Below, one piece after another: positions 48,855 through 58,819 of a stretch of DNA of 64,000 bases. The stretch lies in NCBI GenBank assembly GCA_017461505.1, contig JAFTXV010000011.1:124001-188000 (forward strand). Reading direction: 5' to 3'. Source of the DNA: Paludibacteraceae bacterium (GTDB lineage: Bacteria; Bacteroidota; Bacteroidia; Bacteroidales; Paludibacteraceae). The notes beneath the pieces are model-generated. The model did no database searches and was not told the DNA's origin. It worked only from the letters and a program-made list of their open reading frames with translations. A program made the position numbers and the translations under genes. Position 1 is the first letter of the stretch, and each line of letters opens with the position of its first letter.

Positions 48855-49097
48855 CGGCAGAGCCGCTATATTAGGTTATAGGTCAAAGGCGAAAGGTTAA
48901 AGGCACGAACCTCATCTTCGCTATAAACCTTAATAACTCAACACAACGCACCAAAGGTGCAAACAACATAACAACGTCGCTTTGCGACACACAACGTTCG
49001 GCTCGCCGAACAAGAAATATTGATATGATAAAAAAACTCGTTATCAATTAAATAATACTTATAAGACCCCAGTATATTGCCCCTTATATGCCACCTA
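48855..49097. repeat. Run of micro-hairpins after cassette B
   Basis: GCGGC-AGA-GCCGC at the start; then heptamer-like GGTTA/GGTTAAAGG units; then GCACC-AAA-GGTGC, GTCGC-TTT-GCGAC and TTCGGC-TC-GCCGAA, separated by AACATAACAAC- and ACACAACG-like linkers. 49019-49034 resembles 46179-46193. No gene is seen. Confidence 0.75.
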
Positions 49098-49152
49098 TCT
49101 CCATAGGAACTTCATTGGAACCTCATAGGAACTTCATAGGAACTTCACCGAA
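49098..49152. repeat. 12-bp tandem repeat array upstream of surface-protein genes
   Basis: CATAGGAACTTC / CATTGGAACCTC / CATAGGAACTTC units, related to the array at 14506-14600. Followed by GGGATATATATGGGATATAT repeats up to the start codon region. Confidence 0.75.
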
Positions 49153-49248
49153 GGATTGGCGAGATATAAGCAAGGAATCTATAAGGGATATATATGGGAT
49201 ATATCAGGGATAAACTGCAGATAAGAAACATATAAAACTTCATATATT

Positions 49249-50379
49249 ATGACAAGTTCTACTACTCGTGCCTTTATGGCTAAGAAACCATTTGCTACTG
49301 CTTCTGCTTTCATGGCAAAAACCAACCAACTGTTATCAACTATGGCAAGACTCCGCCTCTTGCTCGTGATGTTCGTGACCTTAAGCGTTAGCGCGGAGGT
49401 ATTAGGTGCCGCTGCAACTCTACCTGTGGACTATTCTTTCGCAAACGGAAAAAATTCTCTTCCTACAGGAGTAAGTCAATCTGGATTAGGAAGTGACTAC
49501 GATAGTCATTCTCCCTATCTTTTGAAATTTGATAGTGATAATGATTACCTTCAAATTCAAGTTGATGCTGCAGTAGATAAGATTATATTCGCAGTCAAAA
49601 TGATTGGTGGTAATAGTACATCATATTTTCAACTGCAAGGTTCTTCTGATGGGAACACATACACTGACATCCAAAAATTCGAAATTAAAGGTAAGCAAAA
49701 TGATATCAAAAATTGCACAACTACGGTAGTTATCAATTCTTCGTATCGCTATTTTAGATTTGTATTTGATAAGGGGTCTAATGTGGGTTTTGGAAAACTA
49801 AAAATCACCAAAGCAACTGTTGCCACTCCAACTTTAACTGTAACTCCCACTTCTTTAGCATTTGGCACTGTTGAGAAGGGTAGTACTGTTGCTGCAAAAA
49901 CATTCTCTATTAGTGGTTCTAATTTAACTAGTGGTAACTTGAGTATTTCTGCTCCAACGGGATATTCAGTATCACGAACATCAGTCAGTGTCAACGGTAC
50001 TTTATCAAGTACGGACATCACCGTCACACCAAACACATCTACCGCAGGAACATACAATGGCAATATCACAATCTCAGGTGGAGGTTTAACATCTGATGTA
50101 AAGGTTGAAGTGAAAATGACTGTTCTAGAGACATATACTATTACATGGATTGTAGATGGAGAAACCAAGCATACAAATTCTGCTACTTATGGTGGTAGTG
50201 TAACCGCACCTAATGTTGATGAAATTCCATGTGGTGATGTCATTGCAGGCTGGACAGACGCCAAGAATGGCGAGTATATTCACGAAACTTCTACACTATA
50301 CGAAGGTGCTAAAGCAAATATTACCAATATTACTAGTGATATAACCTTCTACGCAGTCTTTGCGGATTATGCAGATTAA
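49249..50379 (+). CDS. Surface-protein paralogue without sorting tag
   Basis: 376 aa. Unusual long N-terminus with AFMAKKPFATASAFMAKTN (a repeated AFMAK), then a signal-like helix LRLLLVMFVTLSVSA. Domains: a discoidin/jelly-roll-like beta domain (60-185), a domain of the type TVTPTSLAFGTVEKGSTVA (choice-of-anchor/BACON-like, 190-290) and a partial Listeria-Bacteroides repeat-like domain (YTITWIVDGETKHTNSATYG). It ends YAVFADYAD directly after that domain without a tag; homologous segments in the 2341-aa neighbour continue for long stretches. It may be a 5' remnant or a truncated paralogue. Confidence 0.6.
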   Translation: MTSSTTRAFMAKKPFATASAFMAKTNQLLSTMARLRLLLVMFVTLSVSAEVLGAAATLPVDYSFANGKNSLPTGVSQSGLGSDYDSHSPYLLKFDSDNDYLQIQVDAAVDKIIFAVKMIGGNSTSYFQLQGSSDGNTYTDIQKFEIKGKQNDIKNCTTTVVINSSYRYFRFVFDKGSNVGFGKLKITKATVATPTLTVTPTSLAFGTVEKGSTVAAKTFSISGSNLTSGNLSISAPTGYSVSRTSVSVNGTLSSTDITVTPNTSTAGTYNGNITISGGGLTSDVKVEVKMTVLETYTITWIVDGETKHTNSATYGGSVTAPNVDEIPCGDVIAGWTDAKNGEYIHETSTLYEGAKANITNITSDITFYAVFADYAD

Positions 50380-50422
50380 TAAAGCGAAAGGAAATAAATA
50401 GTATTAACCAATTAAAAATGAA

Positions 50423-53400
50423 ATGATTATGAAAACTTTACATACTATATACACATCTTTCGCAAAGCGTTTTATAATGCTGCTTATGGTTTTAATGACT
50501 ATTGGCATTGGTAGTGCGTGGGGAGAAGATTATGAATTGGTATCAACAATCACAGATGGTGAATATGTAATCGGTGCTGTGAAAGGTTCTGCAGGAACAA
50601 ATACTACAATATATGCTATAAACAATACAGACGGGAGTAATTGGAAGAGTGCCACAGAAACAACTCCAAGTAATGGTAAAATCTCTAATCCAGCATCATC
50701 AATTGTATGGACATTAACTAAAACGGGAAATAATAGTTTTACATTGAAAAATGGCTCTGTTTATTTAACTATTGCAACTACAACAGGTTCTGGAAGTGTT
50801 AGGTCAAATTCGACAAGTGCAGGAACAATATATTTTGCTTCTACAGGTTCTAGTAGTACATTCGAAATATCAGGAGTTAGCACTTTTACTGTCTCATCAG
50901 GAAACCAAGTAGGTTACAATATTGGTAATGGATATCGTCAATATGCGGAGCGTGGTCATTCCACTACTACAACTACTGGAAGCATTTCTACACAGTTTAG
51001 ATTTTACAAGAAAATTGCTTCTACTTTTACCGTTAAATGCCAGTCTAACAATGCCAATTATGGTACCGTTTCAGAAGCATCTGTGACAAATGTCGCAAAC
51101 AATACAAGCATTTCTGCCGAGGGTAATGTACTGACTATTGGCGAAACTGAGATAACTGCTACACCAAATGCACAAGATGCTAATTATACCTATGCCTTTA
51201 GTGAGTGGACTGGAATCCCTGCAGGTGGAAAGGTAACTGCGGATGTTACTGTTACAGCTAACTTCACAAGCACGGCACGTGCCCTCACCAACTACCGTAC
51301 CACATGTAGCGCACAAACGAGCTATTCTGTGACCTATAAAGAGAATGGTGCAACAAGTGGAAATGTGCCAACGGATGCAAATAGTCCATATGAAGAAAAT
51401 GCAGAAGTCACCGTTCTTGAGAATACAGGCAATCTTGCAAAGACAGGTCATACTTTCAACGGTTGGAATACCCGAGCCGATGGCTCTGGCAATAATTATA
51501 CTGCTGGTGCAACATTTACTATTACTGAGAATACAACTCTCTACGCCCAATGGAAGCAGAATTATACTATCACTTTCCATGATGGCGATGATACTACTCC
51601 TTGGACTCAAACCATTGATGCGGAATCAATAGACCTTAATACCTATGTAGGTACACACGCGTGCGGAGAGTATAATTTCGCAGGTTGGTCCACAGCTTCC
51701 ACGCAATACAATGACCAAACAGCTAATATCACTACTTGGGTTACGGGTACTTATACACCGACTGCAAATATTGACTTATATGCCGTTTATGTAAAAGGCG
51801 ACATCGCACAAGATTTTGCACTCAACTGCGAAGGCGGTGTATATGAGATTTGGGAGAAAGGAACAAATAAACATATGGCTGGACGCCAAGATGGTGGTAA
51901 TAATAAGTTCTATACAACTGAATATTGGGATGCAAACAATAGCGAATCTAATGGCGCACCATTTACTATTACTAAAGTTGCAGACAATACATATACTTTG
52001 CAAAATGCCGATGGTCAATATATCATAGGAAATACATACGATGAAGATGACCTTGATATAGAAGATACATGGGAGAATGCTGATAAATACAAGTGGACAA
52101 TATCTAATGGTACTAACGGAACTTGGCGTTTTACAAATAAAGTTTCTACCAATTACGCATTGGTTTTCTATAGTACCTCTTTCCAATTACGTTCTGCTTC
52201 TACTGTAACATCAGGAAGCTCCTACTACGATTTGGAACTCACTCCTGCAGCATCAAATGTATATCAATCTAATCCTAATTGCGGACCTTATTATATTATA
52301 TTCAACACTCATGGCGGAGAATTTATTCAAGGTGATGAATATCCATATGGAAAAGAGAAGACAGGTTTGACTGAGACTACCGACGCGAAGTTCCCTGCTG
52401 CAGAATTAGAAGGATACACTTTTGCAGGTTGGAAAGATGGTTCTCCTCAAGAGGACATCAACTATGAACCATATCTAAAGAAGGCAGGTGATAATCTTGT
52501 GGTTTCTTCCAACAAAACATACCATGCCGTTTATTATTACTACGATGAAGAAGAGGATATTGATTGGTCAGAAGAGTTTACCACTGGTATCTATGCGGAT
52601 GTAAACGGAATAAAGTATTTTCTCGCAGGTACGCCTGATCGCGGAACTATGTCCTCTACCACTGATTGTGGATATGTGTCCGAAGTTACCATTACTCCAG
52701 GTACAGGAGAAAATGCAGGAAAATACAAGATTACAGTCAATGACGTAGGTATGGCTCCTGAAGCAGGGGAAACAGACCTTGTTGATGGTACCGCGTGGTG
52801 GACGATTACAGAAACTTCTGTAGGTTCTGGTGAGTATAAGATTTCAGGAGAAGATAAGAGAAATATTGTTCTGCGAAATTCTTCGTTTGGGCATTACTCG
52901 TATAATGCGGGTAGTAGTTATGGTGCAGGTTATTATTACCCTCGTTTCGGTAAATGTCTTGAGCACCACTGGACATCTAATCCTGTAGATGTATATACTA
53001 TGACTTGGAAAATAGATGAATATATCCATGCTACAACAACTGTTCAATCTGGTAAAACAATCGCAGCATTACCAACTAATCCTTTGGACAATGCTCTCGG
53101 TTGCTGTGCAGATAAATTTATCGGTTGGACTGCATCTGAGGCTCAAACCATCAGCAAGGCAGATGTCTTTACTACATTAGCCGAAGCTAAAGCTAAATTC
53201 CCCAATATCACTGAAAACAAAACCTTCCGTGCCGTCTTCGCAACTGCCGCACAAGGTGTTGGAACTTCTATTGCTGACTTCAGCGAGATGGGATATGAAA
53301 ATGCCACAGCCGTTACCGCCCCAATCTTCTTAGGCGATGGCGAAGGTCATGGCGATGCAACTATCAGATTGGCGAAAGCACAAAGCTCAAGCAATGCGCC

Positions 53401-56400
53401 TACATATTACACCGACGGCGAAGCCGTGCGTATCTATGCAGGCGGTACTATCACTATCGAATCGTCCTATCATATAAAGAATGTTACATTTGCTTTTGCA
53501 ACAGGCGATGGTACAAATGAAATAACTGCAAACTCAGGTACATATGTGGAGAATGTATGGACAGAAAATGTTGAAAGCCCAACAAATAATCTAATCCTCA
53601 CTATCGGCGGCGAAGCAGGACAACATCGTCGTATCGCTTCCATCACTGTAACAACCGGCGTAAGCGGTAGCCAATATACCAACTATGTAACCCAATGTAC
53701 AACATTGCCAAATCCTGCTCTCAGTGATGGTAGTGTTTCTGAAATCGATGTAAGTTGTGGCGATTTCTCTACTCTCAATAATAGTCAAGCGATTACATTC
53801 TCAACCATGCAAAACTTGACCTGTCCAGTTACTTTTGAGGTGATAGAAGGTGACTTCCTCATTTCAACCGCTAGGGACAGGGCAGCACAATATCAATCAA
53901 AAGTTAAAGTGGTACCATATAAAACGGGTGAAAATCTTGGTAAACTGAGGAATGTATATGTCCGTGCAAATGCCACAGACCACAACGAGACCTTCACTGG
54001 TCAAATTAAGGTAACAAGTGATGAAATCACAGAGAACATAATCATCGATCTTACAGCCACAGTAACTTGTGATAAATTTACGCTCACTACAAATAACCAT
54101 TTGGGTACTGAAACAGTAGTAGTAGGTAATTATTTTGCCGGCGATGTCATTGCTGACGAACCTACACCATCATCCGACGCATGTACTGCTGGTTACACCT
54201 TCGACGGTTGGTCAACAAGTGAGGTAGAGTATGGCTCCGTTGCATATTCTAAGGTTACTTTCCCATACACTATGCCAGCTGAAGATGTCGCTCTTTATCC
54301 AGTATATCGCATCAACCCTACCGAAGACTACCACCGTGTCACCTCCGACCTCGGTGCTAACAACTGGGCAGGAGACTATTTGATAGCGGCGGCATCTACA
54401 ATAGTTGCAGACGGTAGAACTTCTGATTTGGAAACAATTAATGGTGCTAATATTGATGAAAATATAGTGCCCGCATCATTTGGTGATGATTACTATGTAT
54501 CGCTTATAGCAGTTGAAGGTGGATATGTGTTGAAAACACGAGATGATTTAAAGCCTTATATATACATTACGGACGGGGCTACTTCTGGGAAAACAACGGA
54601 TGATTTAACAACAGCAGATGATTATCCATTAACAATAACGTGGGATGAAGAATCAAAAAAGATTACTATCCATAATGCTAAAAACACTAAAGGATATGCA
54701 ATCAATTATTCATCACGAGCAAGTCCTTCTAGATTTGGATTCTTTAAAGCATCCCCTATCTACCTCTACAAGAAATCACCTCTCTACACTTCATCTTTGA
54801 TTTGCGAGGAGATAACGGCTGAGAATGCTATGGTAACTTCTACTGCGGGTCAAACCGTGAAGGTGAATGTGACAGCTACCATGAGTGGTATGACTGTCAA
54901 TCGAGTTCGCACACTCACTGTAGAGAGGGATAATAAACACTTTACCGCGACAATCACCCCAACTGCTACCGAAAATGAATACAATGTAGCAGTAAGTTAC
55001 ACTCCTTCTGTAGAGGATATTACTGACGGCACAGAAACAGCCACTATTACTATCAAGGTGAACGACAACCCTGTTACCACTTTCCAAGTCACTGGTCGCC
55101 ACTTACCAGAGAACTTTGTCATCGCAGCCAAATGGGGAGATAATTGGTATGCCCTGCCAGCGAACTGTGTCAATAGTGGCGATTCTAAACAAGGTATCTT
55201 GATTGATGTGGATGATATTAATAATCCTATCTCCGCAACCGCTCCTACTACTACCAAGTATGGTTTACATGGTGTGAAACCTGGTCGTCAAACGGAGTAT
55301 GGACAAAGCATCCTACTTACCGAACGTGTGTCAAACACCCAAAAAGCATTGTACCAGAATAATGGAGCTAATGAGAATATTTGGGTGTATGCTCAATATG
55401 CAAATTATGATAAGGAAAATCCTACTTATTACGAGTGGATACCTTCCACTAATGATCTAACCAACTACACATTCACACATTCTGCTTCTTCACGTAAGTT
55501 AGGTGTAAATGAGAATGGCATATTTGGTGCATATACCACTGATGTTCAAGTGCGTCTGTTACCTGCTACATTCTATGATCAAGTAGCCGTACAAGTGATT
55601 AAGTGGAAAGCAAATAGTGTCATAGTAATGTACACAGGTGCGGAAACTACCGCTACAACCCAAGTGGGCACCAATGCTGCCACTGCTGATCAAACATTGG
55701 CTAATCAAAAAATTACACACGGAATCTACGAATTAACTACGAATCAATCATTGACTGCAAATGCAGGTAAGATATTGACTATGTGCTTTGGAACTACCCA
55801 AGTGAAGGTAGAAGTGCCATTGATTGTTAGCGAAAAAGTGATAGCTTCTGCCAATGGACACGATGTGGTAATTTTGAATGGTGGTAAACTGACAGCTGCA
55901 GCGACATCCTATTCATATAATACTATATATGTGTATGGTGGCGGTAAATTGGCTATTCCTGAAGGTGCTCAGTTAGACGTAAACAATATCATTCTTCGAG
56001 CAGGTGGTATAGATGGAGTTGGAGAAGATGCAATCTACCAATACATCTACCCACAAGTAGATTTGAAGGGCACACTAACTGCAGCATCACAAACATTCCT
56101 CAAATATGAATATGTGACAGATTATGACCATTGGTATCACCTAGTACTGCCATTCAATGCAAGCCTAAGCACTATCACGTACCCTCAAGAGTACTACGGT
56201 GAGAATGTAAATGCTGATAACAAGGGTAGTTGGGTCATCAAACGCTACGATGGTGCCACCCGTGCTACTGGTAACTATGAAGCTTGGAAGGATATCGAAA
56301 CAGATAATCCTAAAGCAACCCAAGTGATTGCGGGTAAGGGTTATATATATTGGGGTGCACCTAAGAAAGTGACCATTGGTGGTGATACCCAACGCCAGAA

Positions 56401-57448
56401 ATGGGGTATCCAGCGTATAACAATGAACAAACAAGCTGACACTGCAAAAAATGAAGAAAATGGCAATAAGAAAATATCTGGTTTGAGCTCATACGCTAAT
56501 GTTGCTAATAATAGTGGTGCAGACAACGACCAAGGTTGGAACCTCGTCGGTAACCCATACATGGTGAATCTGACAGACATGGCAACTGCTGGATTACATG
56601 CATGCAAACTTGTAGAAGTCATTGACCCCGCTACTGGTAAGTGGAATGGTAAATGGGAGTGGAACAATGAAACCGACATCCGCTATCTCACCATTCCATC
56701 TAACCACTTTGACACCTATACAGCTAAAACAGTCGCTCAAACCGTTCCATTAGTTGCAGGACGCGCATTCTTTGTTCAACTCGAAGGCGAAGCTAATGGT
56801 ATTACCTTCGCTGCGGCTAACCGCGCATCTTTGATGCCTGCTTTATTGGCAGAGAACGACGATAAGCCAGTCGATATCGAAACAGGTATCATCCTAAGTA
56901 ACGAGACCCTACAAGATGAGATGAACTTCTGGATTAAGGACGGCAAAACCAACGACTACGAGTACAATGCCGACTATCCTAAGACACCTAACAACAATCG
57001 CTTCAATATCTATGGTGTACACACCAATGGTGATTTGAGTTGGGTGGCTATTAGTCCAGAATTCGCAGCGGAAAGCATGCCTATTGGCTACCAAGTACCT
57101 GCTGCGGGTACATATATGTTGAGTCTCAGCGAAACATATTATTCCGAGGACTTGCAAGCACTCTATGTTACTGACCACGCTATGTCACCAGAACTGACCG
57201 TTGATTTGATGAGTGCTCCATATGAGTTCTCAGTCAACCAAGCAGAGACCAACAATGAGCGCTTTACGGTTAGTATTATACTGAAAACGGAAGAAGATGA
57301 TGGTGGTGGAGATGTAAGTACGGGAGTGGATGACGCCACGAATAACTATCGTCCAATCAAGTTCTTCTATCAAGACAAACTCTACATCCTCCGCAACGGA
57401 ATCATCTATGATGCAATGGGTAAACAAGTAAAAACTATCAATAAATAA
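50423..57448 (+). CDS. Giant secreted adhesin-like protein (2341 aa)
   Basis: Signal peptide ending MVLMTIGIGSAWGE. Domains, rough positions: beta-rich ricin/lectin-like segment (37-200), InlB-type segment (205-290), Listeria-Bacteroides repeat with GHTFNGWNTRADGSGNNYTA (302-383), related repeats (385-465, 650-740 with GYTFAGWKDGS, 875-970), discoidin/choice-of-anchor-like blocks (1000-1300), another InlB-like unit with GYTFDGWSTSEVEYG, and a large C-terminal beta region (1700-2300) with LVLPFNASLSTITYP and NLVGNPYMVNL. It ends with the tag YQDKLYILRNGIIYDAMGKQ. Likely a T9SS-exported surface adhesin or glycan-binding protein. No catalytic motif recognised. Confidence 0.85.
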   Translation: MIMKTLHTIYTSFAKRFIMLLMVLMTIGIGSAWGEDYELVSTITDGEYVIGAVKGSAGTNTTIYAINNTDGSNWKSATETTPSNGKISNPASSIVWTLTKTGNNSFTLKNGSVYLTIATTTGSGSVRSNSTSAGTIYFASTGSSSTFEISGVSTFTVSSGNQVGYNIGNGYRQYAERGHSTTTTTGSISTQFRFYKKIASTFTVKCQSNNANYGTVSEASVTNVANNTSISAEGNVLTIGETEITATPNAQDANYTYAFSEWTGIPAGGKVTADVTVTANFTSTARALTNYRTTCSAQTSYSVTYKENGATSGNVPTDANSPYEENAEVTVLENTGNLAKTGHTFNGWNTRADGSGNNYTAGATFTITENTTLYAQWKQNYTITFHDGDDTTPWTQTIDAESIDLNTYVGTHACGEYNFAGWSTASTQYNDQTANITTWVTGTYTPTANIDLYAVYVKGDIAQDFALNCEGGVYEIWEKGTNKHMAGRQDGGNNKFYTTEYWDANNSESNGAPFTITKVADNTYTLQNADGQYIIGNTYDEDDLDIEDTWENADKYKWTISNGTNGTWRFTNKVSTNYALVFYSTSFQLRSASTVTSGSSYYDLELTPAASNVYQSNPNCGPYYIIFNTHGGEFIQGDEYPYGKEKTGLTETTDAKFPAAELEGYTFAGWKDGSPQEDINYEPYLKKAGDNLVVSSNKTYHAVYYYYDEEEDIDWSEEFTTGIYADVNGIKYFLAGTPDRGTMSSTTDCGYVSEVTITPGTGENAGKYKITVNDVGMAPEAGETDLVDGTAWWTITETSVGSGEYKISGEDKRNIVLRNSSFGHYSYNAGSSYGAGYYYPRFGKCLEHHWTSNPVDVYTMTWKIDEYIHATTTVQSGKTIAALPTNPLDNALGCCADKFIGWTASEAQTISKADVFTTLAEAKAKFPNITENKTFRAVFATAAQGVGTSIADFSEMGYENATAVTAPIFLGDGEGHGDATIRLAKAQSSSNAPTYYTDGEAVRIYAGGTITIESSYHIKNVTFAFATGDGTNEITANSGTYVENVWTENVESPTNNLILTIGGEAGQHRRIASITVTTGVSGSQYTNYVTQCTTLPNPALSDGSVSEIDVSCGDFSTLNNSQAITFSTMQNLTCPVTFEVIEGDFLISTARDRAAQYQSKVKVVPYKTGENLGKLRNVYVRANATDHNETFTGQIKVTSDEITENIIIDLTATVTCDKFTLTTNNHLGTETVVVGNYFAGDVIADEPTPSSDACTAGYTFDGWSTSEVEYGSVAYSKVTFPYTMPAEDVALYPVYRINPTEDYHRVTSDLGANNWAGDYLIAAASTIVADGRTSDLETINGANIDENIVPASFGDDYYVSLIAVEGGYVLKTRDDLKPYIYITDGATSGKTTDDLTTADDYPLTITWDEESKKITIHNAKNTKGYAINYSSRASPSRFGFFKASPIYLYKKSPLYTSSLICEEITAENAMVTSTAGQTVKVNVTATMSGMTVNRVRTLTVERDNKHFTATITPTATENEYNVAVSYTPSVEDITDGTETATITIKVNDNPVTTFQVTGRHLPENFVIAAKWGDNWYALPANCVNSGDSKQGILIDVDDINNPISATAPTTTKYGLHGVKPGRQTEYGQSILLTERVSNTQKALYQNNGANENIWVYAQYANYDKENPTYYEWIPSTNDLTNYTFTHSASSRKLGVNENGIFGAYTTDVQVRLLPATFYDQVAVQVIKWKANSVIVMYTGAETTATTQVGTNAATADQTLANQKITHGIYELTTNQSLTANAGKILTMCFGTTQVKVEVPLIVSEKVIASANGHDVVILNGGKLTAAATSYSYNTIYVYGGGKLAIPEGAQLDVNNIILRAGGIDGVGEDAIYQYIYPQVDLKGTLTAASQTFLKYEYVTDYDHWYHLVLPFNASLSTITYPQEYYGENVNADNKGSWVIKRYDGATRATGNYEAWKDIETDNPKATQVIAGKGYIYWGAPKKVTIGGDTQRQKWGIQRITMNKQADTAKNEENGNKKISGLSSYANVANNSGADNDQGWNLVGNPYMVNLTDMATAGLHACKLVEVIDPATGKWNGKWEWNNETDIRYLTIPSNHFDTYTAKTVAQTVPLVAGRAFFVQLEGEANGITFAAANRASLMPALLAENDDKPVDIETGIILSNETLQDEMNFWIKDGKTNDYEYNADYPKTPNNNRFNIYGVHTNGDLSWVAISPEFAAESMPIGYQVPAAGTYMLSLSETYYSEDLQALYVTDHAMSPELTVDLMSAPYEFSVNQAETNNERFTVSIILKTEEDDGGGDVSTGVDDATNNYRPIKFFYQDKLYILRNGIIYDAMGKQVKTINK

Positions 57449-57490
57449 TGAGTTTAAAGTTTAATGTTTAAAGTTTAAAGGCAAAGAATT

Positions 57491-57862
57491 ATGAAAGCAA
57501 TGAAACAATTATTGATAGTAATCGGCTTGATGAGCATACTTTCGCTCAATGCTCAAACCCCAACAGAATATCCTGTAGCACAGATGCACTCCACCTCTGC
57601 CATGGTAGGGTCGGGGAGTGCATTGCCGAGTGCAGCTACCACGGGCGTTATTTCTGCGGATGATAATCTACCTACTTCTTCACCACGTGGTCCACGCCGA
57701 GCGAAAGGAGAGGACGATGATGCCCCACCAGCAGATCCACCAGGCCCAAACGAGTATCCTCTTGGCGACACGCCTTGGCTACTGATGCTCCTTCTCGCGC
57801 TGGGCTATGCCCTATACGTGCGCAGAAAATACGGACTCCCATCTCGCGCCTCCCGAAAATAA
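57491..57862 (+). CDS. Small membrane-anchored partner of the adhesin
   Basis: 123 aa. Signal peptide (MKAMKQLLIVIGLMSILSLNAQ), an extracytoplasmic Ser/Pro/Asp-rich linker (SSPRGPRRAKGEDDDAPPAD) and one C-terminal membrane helix preceded by PLGDTPWLLMLLLALGYALY and followed by RRK. Small proteins with such a GDTPWLLML end often follow large surface proteins in Bacteroidota (from memory); the role is unknown. The last residues, GLPSRASRK, come from the CCCGACTCGC repeat family. Confidence 0.65.
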   Translation: MKAMKQLLIVIGLMSILSLNAQTPTEYPVAQMHSTSAMVGSGSALPSAATTGVISADDNLPTSSPRGPRRAKGEDDDAPPADPPGPNEYPLGDTPWLLMLLLALGYALYVRRKYGLPSRASRK

Positions 57863-57967
57863 CCCCAATCGGACTCCCGACTCGCAACTCCCAATAAAAC
57901 CAAATTGGACTCCCGCCTCGCAACTCCCGAAAAAAAACAATCGGTATCCCGCCTCCCGAGTCCCGAC
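57843..57967. repeat. GACTCCCGACTCGC repeat array
   Basis: Units of GACTCCCG / ACTCGCAACTCCC alternate with AATAAAACCAAATTG spacers. Same family at 58738-58812, 60997-61132 and inside rarA at 62142-62196. Confidence 0.85.
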
Positions 57968-57989
57968 ACAAAAAATAATAACAAGAATT

Positions 57990-58733
57990 ATGTCATCCCG
58001 ATTCTTCTGCAGCGGTTACTACAACCTCGATGCGTGGGTGTTAGCCCATTGCATAGCCATCTTCACAAGGCGTTTTTGCGAGCAGTTCCTAACCTCGCAG
58101 AACGACCCCAAAGGTCGCCTATACGACCAGATGTATATGGCAGCACGCTCTATCTATGCCAATATCGCAGAGGGTATTGCACGACACAATACCTCCACTG
58201 AAACAGAGATGCGCCTCATTGATGTAGCACGTGGCAGTGCCATCGAACTATCAGAGGACTTCATGCAACTCATCATCGAACAAAACGGAGAACTCTGGCA
58301 GGCCAATAATCGCACCATGCACTCCTTGCAGCAGGTGCCCTTTATTCGTACCGACTACGAGGAAAACAACTGGTCGCACGATGCTGCGGAACGCATTAAA
58401 ACGCAAGTGGCATTGTACGAACCACTAGTGATGACCAATAGCATGCTAGACTGTGCAAATGCCCTCTTCGTGCTATGTGGAAAACAGGTGCAGATGTTAT
58501 CCAGGATGATAGACAAACTGTTCGAAGAGTTTACCCAGAAGGGCGGTTTCACCGAGAGCCTTACCCAAGCCCGCTTAGAGCATCGCCAGCAAGAGGCACA
58601 GTCTGCCAATGCTCCGCTTTGCCCGAAATGTGGCAAACCGATGCTGCAACGCATGATCAAAAAAGGCACCAAGCAAGGACAAACTTTCTGGGGTTGCAGC
58701 GATTACCCCCGCTGCGATGGCACCCGTGATTAA
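57990..58733 (+). CDS. Four-helix bundle suffix protein with zinc ribbon
   Basis: 247 aa from the ATG at 57990 (MSSRFFCSGYYNLDAW); the longer frame to 57807 only translates repeats and the end of the previous gene. N-terminal four-helix bundle like the 23S-rRNA intervening-sequence/S23 family (YDQMYMAARSIYANIAEGIAR), an extended helical middle, then a topoisomerase-type zinc ribbon, CPKCGKPMLQRMIKKG...WGCSDYPRC. I recall this pairing as the four helix bundle suffix domain proteins of Bacteroidota. The zinc ribbon suggests nucleic-acid binding; the cellular role is unknown. Confidence 0.82.
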   Translation: MSSRFFCSGYYNLDAWVLAHCIAIFTRRFCEQFLTSQNDPKGRLYDQMYMAARSIYANIAEGIARHNTSTETEMRLIDVARGSAIELSEDFMQLIIEQNGELWQANNRTMHSLQQVPFIRTDYEENNWSHDAAERIKTQVALYEPLVMTNSMLDCANALFVLCGKQVQMLSRMIDKLFEEFTQKGGFTESLTQARLEHRQQEAQSANAPLCPKCGKPMLQRMIKKGTKQGQTFWGCSDYPRCDGTRD

Positions 58734-58737
58734 TAAT

Positions 58738-58812
58738 CAGCGTCCCGATTCGCGATTCCCGACACAACCAATAATCGGCCTCCTGACTCCCGACACCCGA
58801 CACAACACCAAT
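58738..58812. repeat. GACTCCCGACTCGC repeat array
   Basis: CCCGATTCGCGATTCCCGAC / CTCCTGACTCCCGACACCCG units with ACACAACCAATAATCGG spacers, as at 57843. Confidence 0.8.
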
Positions 58813-58819
58813 AACGATC

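Noticed and set aside
57807-57989. N-terminal extension of the four-helix bundle protein
   Set aside because: It only translates the end of the previous gene and the repeat array; the family start fits 57990.
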